In this document: positions 1 through 6,784 of the stretch, piece after piece | Layout of the letters: the number at the start of each line of letters is the position of its first letter | Position numbering within the stretch: the first letter of the stretch is position 1 | Notes under the pieces: generated by a model | Told to the model about the DNA's origin: nothing | What the model saw: only the letters and a program-made list of their open reading frames with translations | Databases searched by the model: none | Origin: SIG440 sp045647905 | Lineage (GTDB): Bacteria; Bacillota; Clostridia; Monoglobales; Monoglobaceae | Direction: 5' to 3' | NCBI GenBank assembly: GCA_045647905.1 | Contig: JAZRMZ010000067.1 | Coordinates: 1 to 14,646 of the forward strand | DNA: 14,646 nt | Program-made: the position numbers and the translations under genes

Positions 1-1
1 T

Positions 2-142
2 ATCAATGGTAAAGTTGCAGTTTCATGGGAACGCCGTGAGGCTTCTGTTGAGGTGAAGGTTGATGTTCCTGAGAATATGGAGGTCATATATAAAGGAAAT
101 GTGTTGAAAAGCGGATGCTGTGAATTTCTGGAAACAGTTTAG
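2..142 (+). CDS. C-terminal fragment of a probable glycoside hydrolase (GH78 alpha-L-rhamnosidase-like)
   Basis: Only the last 46 codons of a gene that enters from the left edge are present, in frame from base 2 to a TAG stop at 140-142. The peptide alternates beta-strand-like stretches (GKVAVSWERRE, then ASVEVKVDVPENMEVIY) and ends shortly after a Gly-Cys-Cys. This resembles the closing beta-sandwich of GH78 alpha-L-rhamnosidases, where a G-x-V-x-V-x-W strand is followed by a V-x-V-x-V-P-x-N strand. The resemblance is from pattern memory only, and other beta-sandwich glycosidases end in a similar way. The next gene starts 28 bases downstream on the same strand with no terminator between, so this gene probably shares an operon with the hydrolase and transporter that follow. 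The catalytic part is outside the window. Confidence 0.5.
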   Translation: MNGKVAVSWERREASVEVKVDVPENMEVIYKGNVLKSGCCEFLETV

Positions 143-170
143 CGAAAAAATTTAATAGGAGTGAGAAATT

Positions 171-1025
171 ATGACAAAGCTTAGAATAATGAGTCAAAAT
201 CAATGGAATTTTACAAATAACAATGATGTGTGGGAGAAAATGGGACTTGATTGCTCTGCTGAAGAGAGAATGAAGGGTCACGCAAGAGTGATTGAGGAAC
301 TGATGCCTGATATTCTTGGCGGACAGGAAGTAAACATTCAGATGTATTATGAATTGTCACTTAATCTTCAATTAAGGAATCTTCCTTATACTATTTTGTG
401 GGGATATATGACTCCGATTATATACCGAGCAGATAAATTTGAACTTTTGGACACTGAATATAAAGCATACCCTGCTGAAGTGGAAGGATTTCCCGGAAAA
501 TATAATGACTACCGCAGTAAATCATTTACTTTGGCAGTATTCAGATGCAAAGAAAACGGAAAAATATTTATCTTTACAACAACTCATTTGTGGTGGCAAA
601 ACGGCAAAGACCCCAACTGTGGTTGGTATACTGAGGGATCGGATACGGTTCGCAAATTGCAGGTTGAAATGGCTATGAATTTGATTGACGAATATCAAAA
701 GAAATATGACGGTTGCCCTGTATTTTTTGTGGGCGATCTTAATGCGGATTATAATTCCGAAGCTGTTCAATATGCGCTGAATGAAAGAGGCTATTCTCAC
801 GCACATGATGTTGCAACTGAGTTTTCTCACCAGGGGGTTGGATACAATGACTGTAAGCCACACCATGTTGGTGAATGGTGGGATGCCCCGTTTGAGGAAT
901 CCATAGACCATATTCTTGTTCGTGATTATGATGGTGTAAATATAAAAAGATTTGACCGTTACACACCTGACTATTATGTTTATTTGTCAGACCACGCACC
1001 TGTTTTTGTGGATGTGGAGTTTTAA
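171..1025 (+). CDS. Endonuclease/exonuclease/phosphatase (EEP) fold hydrolase
   Basis: A 284-residue protein with the EEP (DNase I-like) metal-dependent hydrolase fold. The expected active-site series is present in order: Asn10 in the first strand (MSQNQW), Glu53 in GGQEVN, His139 in TTHLWW, Asp189 and Asn191 in GDLNAD, Asp246-His247 in SIDHIL and the terminal Ser273-Asp274-His275 in LSDHAP. No signal peptide or membrane segment is seen, so it should be cytoplasmic. The ATG has an AGGAG ribosome site at 157-161. EEP enzymes cleave phosphodiester or phosphomonoester bonds in nucleic acids, inositol phosphates or sphingolipids, and the sequence does not show which. Its place between a glycosidase fragment and an esterase suggests a small-molecule phosphoester substrate in glycan metabolism rather than DNA repair, but that is inference from context. 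Confidence 0.88.
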   Translation: MTKLRIMSQNQWNFTNNNDVWEKMGLDCSAEERMKGHARVIEELMPDILGGQEVNIQMYYELSLNLQLRNLPYTILWGYMTPIIYRADKFELLDTEYKAYPAEVEGFPGKYNDYRSKSFTLAVFRCKENGKIFIFTTTHLWWQNGKDPNCGWYTEGSDTVRKLQVEMAMNLIDEYQKKYDGCPVFFVGDLNADYNSEAVQYALNERGYSHAHDVATEFSHQGVGYNDCKPHHVGEWWDAPFEESIDHILVRDYDGVNIKRFDRYTPDYYVYLSDHAPVFVDVEF

Positions 1026-1065
1026 TGAATTTCACAGGAGTCTTTGAAAATGGAGATGGTGAAGT

Positions 1066-2244
1066 ATGGAAAAGTTGTGTGAAAAGATAATAAATAAAAC
1101 CTGCGAATATGCTGAATGTCCGGAATTTATGCCCACGGGAGAATATGAAGGAATCAGGGCGATTACATACGATGGAGTCGAACTAAGGAATAAGAAAACC
1201 AAGATATTTGCGTATCTTGGTTTTCCCCAAACCTCTTCTTCCAAGGTGCCTGCTGTTGTTCTTGTTCACGGTGGCGGCGGCGCACCGTATCTCAGATGGG
1301 TGAAGGAATGGAACGACAGAGGCTATGCGGCAATTGCCATGTCAACCACGGGATTTTTTCCAACAGAGGTTAATGTGGGAGCTGATGAGACTGAGGAAGA
1401 TGCAAAGCTGTGGAATTACGGTCTTTCGGGAATTTTTGCTGAAGACGGATATGTTGATGCACCCAACAATGATGCGATGCAGAACTCCGAAAAGCCCATT
1501 GAAGAACAGTGGATGTATCACGCCGTTTGTGATGTTATCATTGCCAATTCCATTCTGAGATGTGATTCCCGTGTGGATGAAAACAGAATCGGAATAATGG
1601 GAATTTCATGGGGTGGTGTTATAACCTCTCTTGCCATAGGCTATGACAAGCGTTTTGCATTTGCGATTCCTGTTTATGGGTCAGGGTATCTTGCGGAGGA
1701 TATGGGATATATCGGAAATTTTTTCCGGAGCGGAAAAAATCCAGAACTATGGCTTGCGGAAAGCAGGTTTTCGGAAGTGGATATTCCGGTTTTGTGGCAA
1801 TGCTGGAACAGCGATACGCCTTTTTCGGTTAATTCAAATTCAAAGTCATACTGCGATACAGCAAAGAATAACGGAAAAACAAGACTTAGTATTATTCACG
1901 ATATGAACCATGCACATTCATGGAGCTGGATAAGACCTGAACCCATGGCTTTTGCGGATTTTGCGTGCAGAGGTGGAGAAATTATTCCTTTCTTTGATGC
2001 AGAAAAGGGTGAGGTTGTAAATCCTGACGGCGTGGAAATAGGGTCGGTTAAGGTGTATTACATAACAGAACCCCTGGAATATGTTCAGAATCCCGAAACA
2101 AAGGGATATTCCATGGCACAGAAATGGAATATTGAAGATTATAACGGAAGTATTCCCTGCGGTGCAAAGGGCTGGTATATTGAAATTACTGCCGTAATGA
2201 GCGGAGCGGAATTCGTTTCGGCATCACCTTTTTTTGAAGTGTAG
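1066..2244 (+). CDS. Alpha/beta hydrolase, probable carbohydrate esterase (acetyl xylan esterase/dienelactone hydrolase type)
   Basis: A 392-residue alpha/beta-hydrolase without a signal peptide. The oxyanion-hole motif HGGGG starts at His68, the nucleophile elbow is G-I-S-W-G-G with Ser181, a likely acid is Asp250 in WNSDTPF, and the catalytic histidine is His282 or His284 in DMNHAH. The C-terminal 90 or so residues, after PEPMAFADF, are strand-rich and probably form a small accessory beta-domain. The family includes acetyl xylan esterases, cephalosporin-C deacetylase-like enzymes and peptidases of the S9 clan. The operon neighbours (glycosidase fragment upstream, transporter downstream) favour removal of ester groups from plant-type oligosaccharides inside the cell. 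The start at 1066 follows GGTGAAG. Another ATG at 1050 is out of frame. The fold is certain; the substrate is not. Confidence 0.85.
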   Translation: MEKLCEKIINKTCEYAECPEFMPTGEYEGIRAITYDGVELRNKKTKIFAYLGFPQTSSSKVPAVVLVHGGGGAPYLRWVKEWNDRGYAAIAMSTTGFFPTEVNVGADETEEDAKLWNYGLSGIFAEDGYVDAPNNDAMQNSEKPIEEQWMYHAVCDVIIANSILRCDSRVDENRIGIMGISWGGVITSLAIGYDKRFAFAIPVYGSGYLAEDMGYIGNFFRSGKNPELWLAESRFSEVDIPVLWQCWNSDTPFSVNSNSKSYCDTAKNNGKTRLSIIHDMNHAHSWSWIRPEPMAFADFACRGGEIIPFFDAEKGEVVNPDGVEIGSVKVYYITEPLEYVQNPETKGYSMAQKWNIEDYNGSIPCGAKGWYIEITAVMSGAEFVSASPFFEV

Positions 2245-2256
2245 GAGGGTATGCAG

Positions 2257-3105
2257 ATGTTTTATGGATTGATTGTTATTGCGGCTGTGCTGTTCTCATT
2301 GCAGTTCTTTTGCCAGCAGCGTTATGAAGAAACCAACGGCACGAGCTTGAGCGCGGCACTTGCCTTTTCGCTTTACAAAGGTCTTGTTGTGATTATAATG
2401 ATGCTTTGTCTGAATAAATTCAGATTGGAATTTTCTCTGTTCAGCGTTGCTTTGTCGGGCGTTTATGCCCTATGCTATATTCTGATGATATATTACAGCC
2501 TCAAAGCCTTTTATGTTGCCAATCTTTCGGTGTATTCGGTTTTCACCATGCTTGGCGGAATGATGCTGCCTTTCATTGTGGGGACGGTGTTTTATGATGA
2601 AGAAATTTCGGCTTTCAAGATTTTGTGCTGTGTGCTTATCGTCATTTCGGTTTTGCTCAATATCCGCAAAGGAAATGGTGGCAAAAAAGCATTCTTTTAT
2701 TATATGATGGTGTTTTTCCTCAACGGTATGGTGGGAGTGATTTCAAAGGTTCATCAGAATTCGGAAATTATGCATACCGACAGTACAAGTTTTATGTTTT
2801 ATTCGGGAATTTTCACCGTTGTTATTTGCAGTGTGTGGATGCTTGCAAAGGGCGAAAGATTACCGTTGCTGAAGGGGAAAAGTCTGCTTTATTCGGCTGG
2901 TGACGGAGTTTTGAATGGTGTTGGCGACTTGTTGTTGCTCATTGCTGTTGCAGAGCTTCCGGCATCGGTGCAGTATCCGCTTGTGACAGGCGGAGTGATG
3001 GTTTTTTCAACCTTAATAAGTATGTTGAGACGTGAAAAACTTGTTGTTTTTGAATATTTAGCTGCTGTGATTGCTCTTATTGCTTCTGTTATGATGGCGT
3101 TTTGA
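2257..3105 (+). CDS. DMT-superfamily (EamA-like) membrane transporter
   Basis: A very hydrophobic protein of about 282 residues with roughly ten predicted membrane helices, few charges and no large soluble domain. The helices fall in two similar halves of five, the plan of the drug/metabolite transporter (EamA/RhaT-type) superfamily. A short lysine- and glycine-rich cytoplasmic loop (RKGNGGKK) separates the halves. It sits just after the esterase stop codon, and an AGGAGGG ribosome site at 2243-2249 overlaps that stop. Two ATG codons are in frame. The one at 2251 is one base from this site, too close, while 2257 has a normal gap of seven, so 2257 is chosen. It is the last gene before a strong terminator. 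As the only transporter of the operon it may carry a sugar or degradation product (inference). The substrate is unknown. Confidence 0.82.
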   Translation: MFYGLIVIAAVLFSLQFFCQQRYEETNGTSLSAALAFSLYKGLVVIIMMLCLNKFRLEFSLFSVALSGVYALCYILMIYYSLKAFYVANLSVYSVFTMLGGMMLPFIVGTVFYDEEISAFKILCCVLIVISVLLNIRKGNGGKKAFFYYMMVFFLNGMVGVISKVHQNSEIMHTDSTSFMFYSGIFTVVICSVWMLAKGERLPLLKGKSLLYSAGDGVLNGVGDLLLLIAVAELPASVQYPLVTGGVMVFSTLISMLRREKLVVFEYLAAVIALIASVMMAF

Positions 3106-3120
3106 GCGGATGTTTAATAA

Positions 3121-3165
3121 AAGGACGCAAATTCCATTTGTTTGTGGAATTTGCGTCCTTGTTAT
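3121..3165. terminator. Perfect 16-bp hairpin, bidirectional terminator
   Basis: AAGGACGCAAATTCCA at 3121-3136 pairs perfectly with 3145-3160 around an 8-base loop (TTTGTTTG). On the plus strand it ends the transporter operon, although its U-run is weak. On the minus strand the hairpin is followed by TTTTATTAAA, a better U-run, so it can also stop the convergent isomerase-kinase transcript. Confidence 0.85.
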
Positions 3166-3195
3166 TTGTGGTTATTTAGCGAAGGTTGGGGGGAT

Positions 3196-3264
3196 AAAGA
3201 TTCTTCGCCTTTGGCTCAGAATGACAAAGAAGAGGTCGACATGAGCGTAGTCGAAGGATTTTTT
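3196..3264. repeat. Imperfect palindromic repeat, copy 1 (GATTCTTCG...CTCAGAATGACA type)
   Basis: The left arm at 3196-3226 contains AAAGATTCTTCG and GGCTCAGAATGACA. The right arm, read as complement from 3264 back, contains AAAAATCCTTCG and then GCTCA. The outer 12 bases of the arms match at 10 positions. The left arm closely matches the element at 9755-9825, which also lies in a convergent gap. It has the look of a small dispersed palindromic repeat (REP or MITE-like). It encodes nothing. Confidence 0.65.
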
Positions 3265-3303
3265 TTCAAAAACTTCATTCCCCGACGTTTGTTACAAAAC
3301 TAA

Positions 3304-5196
3304 TTATTCATTTTTCCAAAGGAGTGCGGCTCCGATGATTCCTGCATCATTGCCGAGAGTTGCCAGTTTGACTTTGGACTGTTCTTTGCCGAAACGGGCA
3401 AAACTTTTCTTTTCAATTGCCTTTTCAATGGGCGTGAGGAGTTTTTTGCCTTCGTGGCTGATTCCGCCACCGATACATACGATTTCAGGCTGGAAGCTGT
3501 TGACGATGTTCACAATGCCCTCTGCAAGATAACCGAGGTATTCGCTGACAACTTTTTTTGCGACGGCATCTTTGGCTTTGAATGCGGTTTGACCGTTGGC
3601 GTTTGCAAGTTTTTTGCCGCAGATGGTCCACATTTCGCTTTGGGGGTTTGCCTTCATAGCTTTTTTTGTTTGGTTGATGAGGGCTGTTGCTGATGCATAT
3701 GCCTCAAAGCAGCCCTTTCTGCCGCAGGTGCATTTTTCACCATTGAGGTTAATCACCATATGTCCAAGCTCGGCTCCTTTGCCGTATGCGCCCCGGAGAA
3801 GTCTGCCGTTTTCAACAATTCCGCTGCCCACACCTGTGCCAAGGGTAATCATAATCATGTTGTCGGTACCTTTGCCGATTCCTGCAAGAAATTCGCCCCA
3901 TGCGGCGGCATTTGCGTCGTTTTCAACGTATATTTTCTTATTCAGGGCATTTTCCATGTATGAAACAATGGGCACATCATAAAAATCAAGATTGTTTGAA
4001 AATTCAACAATGCCGTCCTCTTTGTTTACGGCTCCCGGACAGCCTATGCCCACGGATTCGATGTCGTCAAACGAAATTCCGCTCATCTTTGCCGCATCCT
4101 TTGCGCATTCTGCCATATCGTCAAAGATAGCTTTATAGTCTCTGGGGGCATTTGTCTTTCTTTTGGACCTGCCGTATATAACGCCGTTTTCGTCCACAAC
4201 TGCGGCGGCAATGTTTGTTCCCCCAAGGTCGATTCCGATGTGATATGAGGGAGGATTTGATGTGAGAAGGACAGTTGCCTTTCCGCAAAGAGTATATTCT
4301 CCTGCGCCGGCAGGGATGAACATTGTTTCGCCTTTGCAGAGGCTCTCGCAAAAGCCGTTGCATGAAACTTCAACGCAGCCTTCGGTTACAATCAGTGCGT
4401 GGTAGCTTTTTTCGTCGGCAACAAGTGTTTGTGTCTTGTTGAGCTTAAATTCCTTTACAGCAAAAAATTCACAGCTTCCCAACAGACGGCTTCCGTCTGA
4501 GCAAAGGGGTGTGGGGCGGAGCTGAATTGGTGTGCATACCGCTGATTCAACGCCTTTTTCGATGTGAAGTTCACGTTCTTTTCCATCTTTGCCAACTCTG
4601 CCGTAATCATAAAGTCTGTATGTAACATTGGAATTTTGCTGAATTTCGGCAATGAGATTACCTTTGCCGATTGCGTGGATTGTTCCTGCATCAACAAAGA
4701 ATACGTCGCCTTTTTTTGAGGGAACAGAGTTAAGTAATGATTCAACCTGTTTCTTTTCGATTGCATCCTTCAGTTGCTCTTTTGTGATTTCGGATTTCAC
4801 GCCGTATGTTATCTGAGCATCTTTTTCGGCTTCAACAACATACCACATTTCAGTTTTTCCGTTCTGACCTTCCCATTTTTTTGCCAGTTCGTCGTTGGGA
4901 TGAACCTGAACGCTAAGATTGTCGGCGGCATCAATGAGCTTAATCAGGATGGGAAGCTCATTCCCTTTGTTGTTTGTTCCCAGCATACCGGGGTTTGCTT
5001 TGATAACGGAGTCGAGGGTCTGACCGCAAAATTCGCCGCCGGATATGATGCTGTGACCGTCTTTGTGACAGCTGAGTTCCCAGCTTTCGGCAACGGGGTC
5101 AAGATTGGTTTGCTTTCCGTATTCGGTTTTGAGCTTTGTTCCGCCCCAGATGTAATCTTTATATGCAGGGGTGAGTTTTAAAAGTTTATTGTTCAT
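3304..5196 (-). CDS. Fusion protein: class I mannose-6-phosphate isomerase + ROK-family sugar kinase
   Basis: One uninterrupted frame of about 630 residues holds two complete enzymes. Residues 1-315 are a short-form (Bacillus ManA-like) mannose-6-phosphate isomerase, with metal ligands Gln97 and His99 (SVQVHPND), Glu116 (KTEMWYV) and His174 (AGTIHAIG), and Arg194/Arg200 in YRLYDYGR. Residues 317-630 are a ROK kinase with phosphate loop GIDLGGTN, catalytic Asp in ENDANAAAWGE, GTGVGSG, the metal His in ELGHM and the CTCGRKGC zinc knuckle followed by FEAYAS. There is almost no linker. The kinase could phosphorylate glucose or mannose and the isomerase interconvert mannose-6-P and fructose-6-P, so both steps of mannose entry may sit on one chain (inference). 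The ATG at 5196 follows AGGTG with a gap of six. A GTG at 5205 is possible, but its only upstream AAGGA is three bases away. It is cytoplasmic, with its own promoter. Confidence 0.93.
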   Translation of the reverse strand: MNNKLLKLTPAYKDYIWGGTKLKTEYGKQTNLDPVAESWELSCHKDGHSIISGGEFCGQTLDSVIKANPGMLGTNNKGNELPILIKLIDAADNLSVQVHPNDELAKKWEGQNGKTEMWYVVEAEKDAQITYGVKSEITKEQLKDAIEKKQVESLLNSVPSKKGDVFFVDAGTIHAIGKGNLIAEIQQNSNVTYRLYDYGRVGKDGKERELHIEKGVESAVCTPIQLRPTPLCSDGSRLLGSCEFFAVKEFKLNKTQTLVADEKSYHALIVTEGCVEVSCNGFCESLCKGETMFIPAGAGEYTLCGKATVLLTSNPPSYHIGIDLGGTNIAAAVVDENGVIYGRSKRKTNAPRDYKAIFDDMAECAKDAAKMSGISFDDIESVGIGCPGAVNKEDGIVEFSNNLDFYDVPIVSYMENALNKKIYVENDANAAAWGEFLAGIGKGTDNMIMITLGTGVGSGIVENGRLLRGAYGKGAELGHMVINLNGEKCTCGRKGCFEAYASATALINQTKKAMKANPQSEMWTICGKKLANANGQTAFKAKDAVAKKVVSEYLGYLAEGIVNIVNSFQPEIVCIGGGISHEGKKLLTPIEKAIEKKSFARFGKEQSKVKLATLGNDAGIIGAALLWKNE

Positions 5197-5231
5197 GGTT
5201 TTCACCTATCCTTGCTATGTAATTTTATAAT

Positions 5232-5260
5232 ATTATATCAGAAAGAAACTGTTTTTGCAA
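5232..5260 (-). promoter_or_regulatory. Sigma-A-type promoter of the isomerase-kinase fusion gene
   Basis: On the minus strand a -35 TTGCAA (5260-5255) and a -10 TATAAT (5237-5232) are separated by exactly 17 bases. The start codon lies 36 bases beyond the -10. The hexamers match the consensus at four and six of six positions. No operator or riboswitch fold was recognised in the short leader. Confidence 0.7.
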
Positions 5261-5336
5261 GATTTTATAGTGCTTTTTTATATAGCAGGAAATTGCGAAT
5301 TTTTTATTATACAAAAAACAAAAATTAAATTGTCCG

Positions 5337-5430
5337 TGGGAAATTTTCCGCCGATGGCGGAAACGCACATGGATGAAAAAAGCTGTATCCTTTTCTGCCC
5401 GTCGCAGGCCAGCGCCAAAGGCGCTTTTTA
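5337..5430. other. GC-richer structured intergenic patch, possible small RNA or decayed repeat
   Basis: Within an AT-rich gap lies a GC-richer segment with two compact hairpins: TTCCGCC-GAT-GGCGGAA around 5346-5362, and AGCGCC-AAA-GGCGCT at 5411-5425 followed by TTTTTA, which looks like a plus-strand terminator. Together they could bound a plus-strand RNA of about 100 bases, but no clear promoter was found in front of it. Both strands stay open here in one frame, without coding character. The strand and identity are undecided. It does not resemble tRNA, SRP RNA or any riboswitch I recognise. Confidence 0.3.
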
Positions 5431-5476
5431 TATGATTTGGGCTATAATGTTTGCAAATCAATTGGATGGAGCGAAA

Positions 5477-5596
5477 ATGCAAAATGAATTTATTGAAAGA
5501 ATCATTCTTGACGGAATTGATGATGCGTTTGAATGGCTTGATGCAGTGGAGGCATCACGCAGGGTTACATTCAGATTTTTGATAAATATTGATTAA
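5477..5596 (+). CDS. Possible small protein, 39 residues, unknown function
   Basis: A short frame from ATG 5477 to a TAA ending at 5596. It has GGAG at 5468-5471 in front with a good gap, and a TATAAT at 5443-5448 that could be a -10 without a clear -35. Its codons (GAC GGA ATT GAT GAT GCG, TGG CTT GAT GCA GTG GAG GCA) have the purine-first look of the neighbouring genes. The product is acidic in the middle (DGIDDAFEWLDAVEAS) and could form an amphipathic helix. It may be a true small gene or the remnant of a longer one. I do not recognise a family. The perR promoter begins 27 bases after it. Confidence 0.3.
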   Translation: MQNEFIERIILDGIDDAFEWLDAVEASRRVTFRFLINID

Positions 5597-5623
5597 TTTT
5601 TATAATTTTTTTTAAAAAAGGTA

Positions 5624-5651
5624 TTGACAAACAGAAAATTTTTGTTATAAT
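5624..5651 (+). promoter_or_regulatory. perR promoter
   Basis: Consensus TTGACA at 5624-5629 and consensus TATAAT at 5646-5651 with a 16-base spacer, 38 bases before the perR start codon. It would drive perR and the co-directional rubrerythrin gene, which has no promoter of its own in the 26-base gap. Confidence 0.85.
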
Positions 5652-5659
5652 AATAGTAA
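5645..5659 (+). promoter_or_regulatory. PerR box overlapping the -10 element
   Basis: TTATAATAATAGTAA at 5645-5659 matches the PerR operator consensus TTATAAT-N-ATTATAA at 12 of 14 fixed positions, with a perfect left half. It covers the -10 hexamer, a position where bound repressor would exclude RNA polymerase. This suggests PerR represses its own operon and is relieved by peroxide. Confidence 0.65.
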
Positions 5660-5689
5660 CAGTTATCAATATTGAAATGAGGTGCTGTT

Positions 5690-6082
5690 ATGGTTACAAC
5701 AAAAAGAAGCCGACAACGAGAAGCTATTCTTGAAGTTGTGCAAAACACAAAGTGTCATCCGACAGCCGACTGGGTTTATGCAGAAGTGAGAAAGGTTATT
5801 CCGAATATCAGTCTTGGGACGGTGTACAGAAATCTTTCCATGCTGGCGGAAAACGGCACAATCCAGAAGTTGAACATAGGGACATCGGTTGAGCATTTTG
5901 ACGGTAATCCTGAAACTCATTATCATGTTTGTTGTAGCGATTGCGGACGAATTGATGATATTGAAGAAAAACCGTTGGAAAACATCAATCAATGGGCTAC
6001 CGAAAGGTTCGACGGAGAAATTTTTGAGCATTACACCATGTTTGTGGGAAGATGTTCGAAGTGTAAAAATGCTATTAATTAA
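5690..6082 (+). CDS. perR: Peroxide-responsive repressor PerR (Fur family)
   Basis: A 130-residue Fur-family metalloregulator with an N-terminal winged helix (recognition helix around ISLGTVYRNLSML) and a C-terminal metal and dimer domain. The regulatory metal ligands align with Bacillus PerR at a constant offset of 14: His23, Asp71, His77, His79 and Asp90 match PerR His37, Asp85, His91, His93 and Asp104. Asp at the last position, rather than the Glu usual in Fur, is a known marker of peroxide sensing. The structural zinc site is Cys82, Cys85, Cys122 and Cys125. Family knowledge: iron-catalysed oxidation of the histidines by peroxide releases the repressor from DNA. It heads an operon with reverse rubrerythrin, and a PerR box covers its own promoter. 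The ATG is preceded by GAGGTG. Confidence 0.92.
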   Translation: MVTTKRSRQREAILEVVQNTKCHPTADWVYAEVRKVIPNISLGTVYRNLSMLAENGTIQKLNIGTSVEHFDGNPETHYHVCCSDCGRIDDIEEKPLENINQWATERFDGEIFEHYTMFVGRCSKCKNAIN

Positions 6083-6108
6083 AAAGTTATTTTAGGAGGA
6101 AATTAATT

Positions 6109-6693
6109 ATGAAAAAATTTGTTTGTTCGGTATGTGGTTATGTTCATGAAGGCGATGCAGCTCCTGAGGCTTGTCCTGTATGCAAGGTTCCTGCTGATAA
6201 GTTCAAAGAAATGCAGGAAGGTGCGGCGTTGGCTGCAGAACACGAATATGGCGTTTATGGCAAGACCGTAAAGAATAATCCCGATATTTCGGAAGAAGAC
6301 AAAAAGTTTATCTTTGAACAGCTTATGGCAAACTTCAACGGCGAATGTGCAGAAGTTGGTATGTATCTCTGCATGGCAAGAATTGCACACCGTGAAGGTT
6401 ATCCCGAAGTTGGTCTTTACTGGGAAAAGGCTGCTTTTGAAGAAGCTGAACACGCAGCAAAGTTTGCAGAGCTTCTGGGCGAAGACCTTGAACCCAACAT
6501 GAAAGCAACAACAAAGGATAATCTCAAGTGGAGAGTTGACTGTGAATACGGTGCAACACAGGGTAAATTTGACCTTGCTTCATGTGCGAAGAAGAATGGC
6601 TTGGATGCAATTCATGACACAGTTCATGAAATGGCTCGTGACGAAGCTCGCCACGGAAAAGGCTTGGAAGGTCTTTTGAAGAGATATTTCTAA
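6109..6693 (+). CDS. Reverse rubrerythrin (NADH-dependent peroxide reductase component)
   Basis: A 194-residue rubrerythrin whose domains are in reverse order. An N-terminal rubredoxin-like FeS4 domain has Cys6, Cys9, Cys22 and Cys25 (FVCSVCGY and ACPVCK). A ferritin-like four-helix bundle follows, with diiron ligands such as Glu79 (FNGECAEVG), Glu112-x-x-His115 (EEAEHAA) and a second E-x-x-H in RDEARHG near the C-terminus. This is the layout of the clostridial reverse rubrerythrins, which reduce H2O2 with electrons passed from NADH through rubredoxin and are PerR-controlled in Clostridium acetobutylicum. It sits 26 bases after perR with an AGGAGG site, so the two are co-transcribed. It is a cytoplasmic enzyme. 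The rubredoxin gene at 7329 may encode its electron donor (inference). Confidence 0.92.
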   Translation: MKKFVCSVCGYVHEGDAAPEACPVCKVPADKFKEMQEGAALAAEHEYGVYGKTVKNNPDISEEDKKFIFEQLMANFNGECAEVGMYLCMARIAHREGYPEVGLYWEKAAFEEAEHAAKFAELLGEDLEPNMKATTKDNLKWRVDCEYGATQGKFDLASCAKKNGLDAIHDTVHEMARDEARHGKGLEGLLKRYF

Positions 6694-6706
6694 TAAGAAC
6701 ATGCAT

Positions 6707-6737
6707 AAGCAAGCGGGATTTATTCCTGCTTGCTTTT
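6707..6737 (+). terminator. Terminator after reverse rubrerythrin
   Basis: AAGCAAGCGGGA at 6707-6718 pairs with TCCTGCTTGCTT at 6724-6735 (one G-T wobble) around a five-base loop and is followed by a short T run. It separates perR-rubrerythrin from the ferritin gene. Confidence 0.75.
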
Positions 6738-6752
6738 CGTGATTTGATAGTA

Positions 6753-6758
6753 TATAAT
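6753..6758 (+). promoter_or_regulatory. Probable -10 element of the ferritin-rubredoxin operon
   Basis: A perfect TATAAT at 6753-6758, 26 bases before the ferritin ATG. The best -35 at the right distance, TTGCTT at 6730-6735 (17-base spacer), matches only the first three bases and overlaps the terminator arm. No convincing PerR or Fur box was found here. Confidence 0.45.
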
Positions 6759-6784
6759 ACAAATGAATTAAAGGAGGTTTTAAA

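Noticed and set aside
3196..3264. Possible CRISPR repeat or transposon end
   Set aside because: Only two diverged copies exist, 6.5 kb apart, with no regular spacers, no cas or transposase genes and no visible target duplication.
3596..3982. Plus-strand frames over the isomerase-kinase gene
   Set aside because: They are antisense shadows of a gene with full catalytic motifs on the minus strand, with no ribosome sites.
5255..5596. A 113-codon open frame covering the whole gap before perR
   Set aside because: Its first 74 codons run through AT-rich leader and hairpin DNA, begin on top of the -35 of the opposite promoter and lack a ribosome site. Only the last 39 codons look coding.
6738..6784. 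PerR or Fur box in front of ferritin
   Set aside because: The AT-rich stretch around TATAAT matches either consensus no better than expected by chance.
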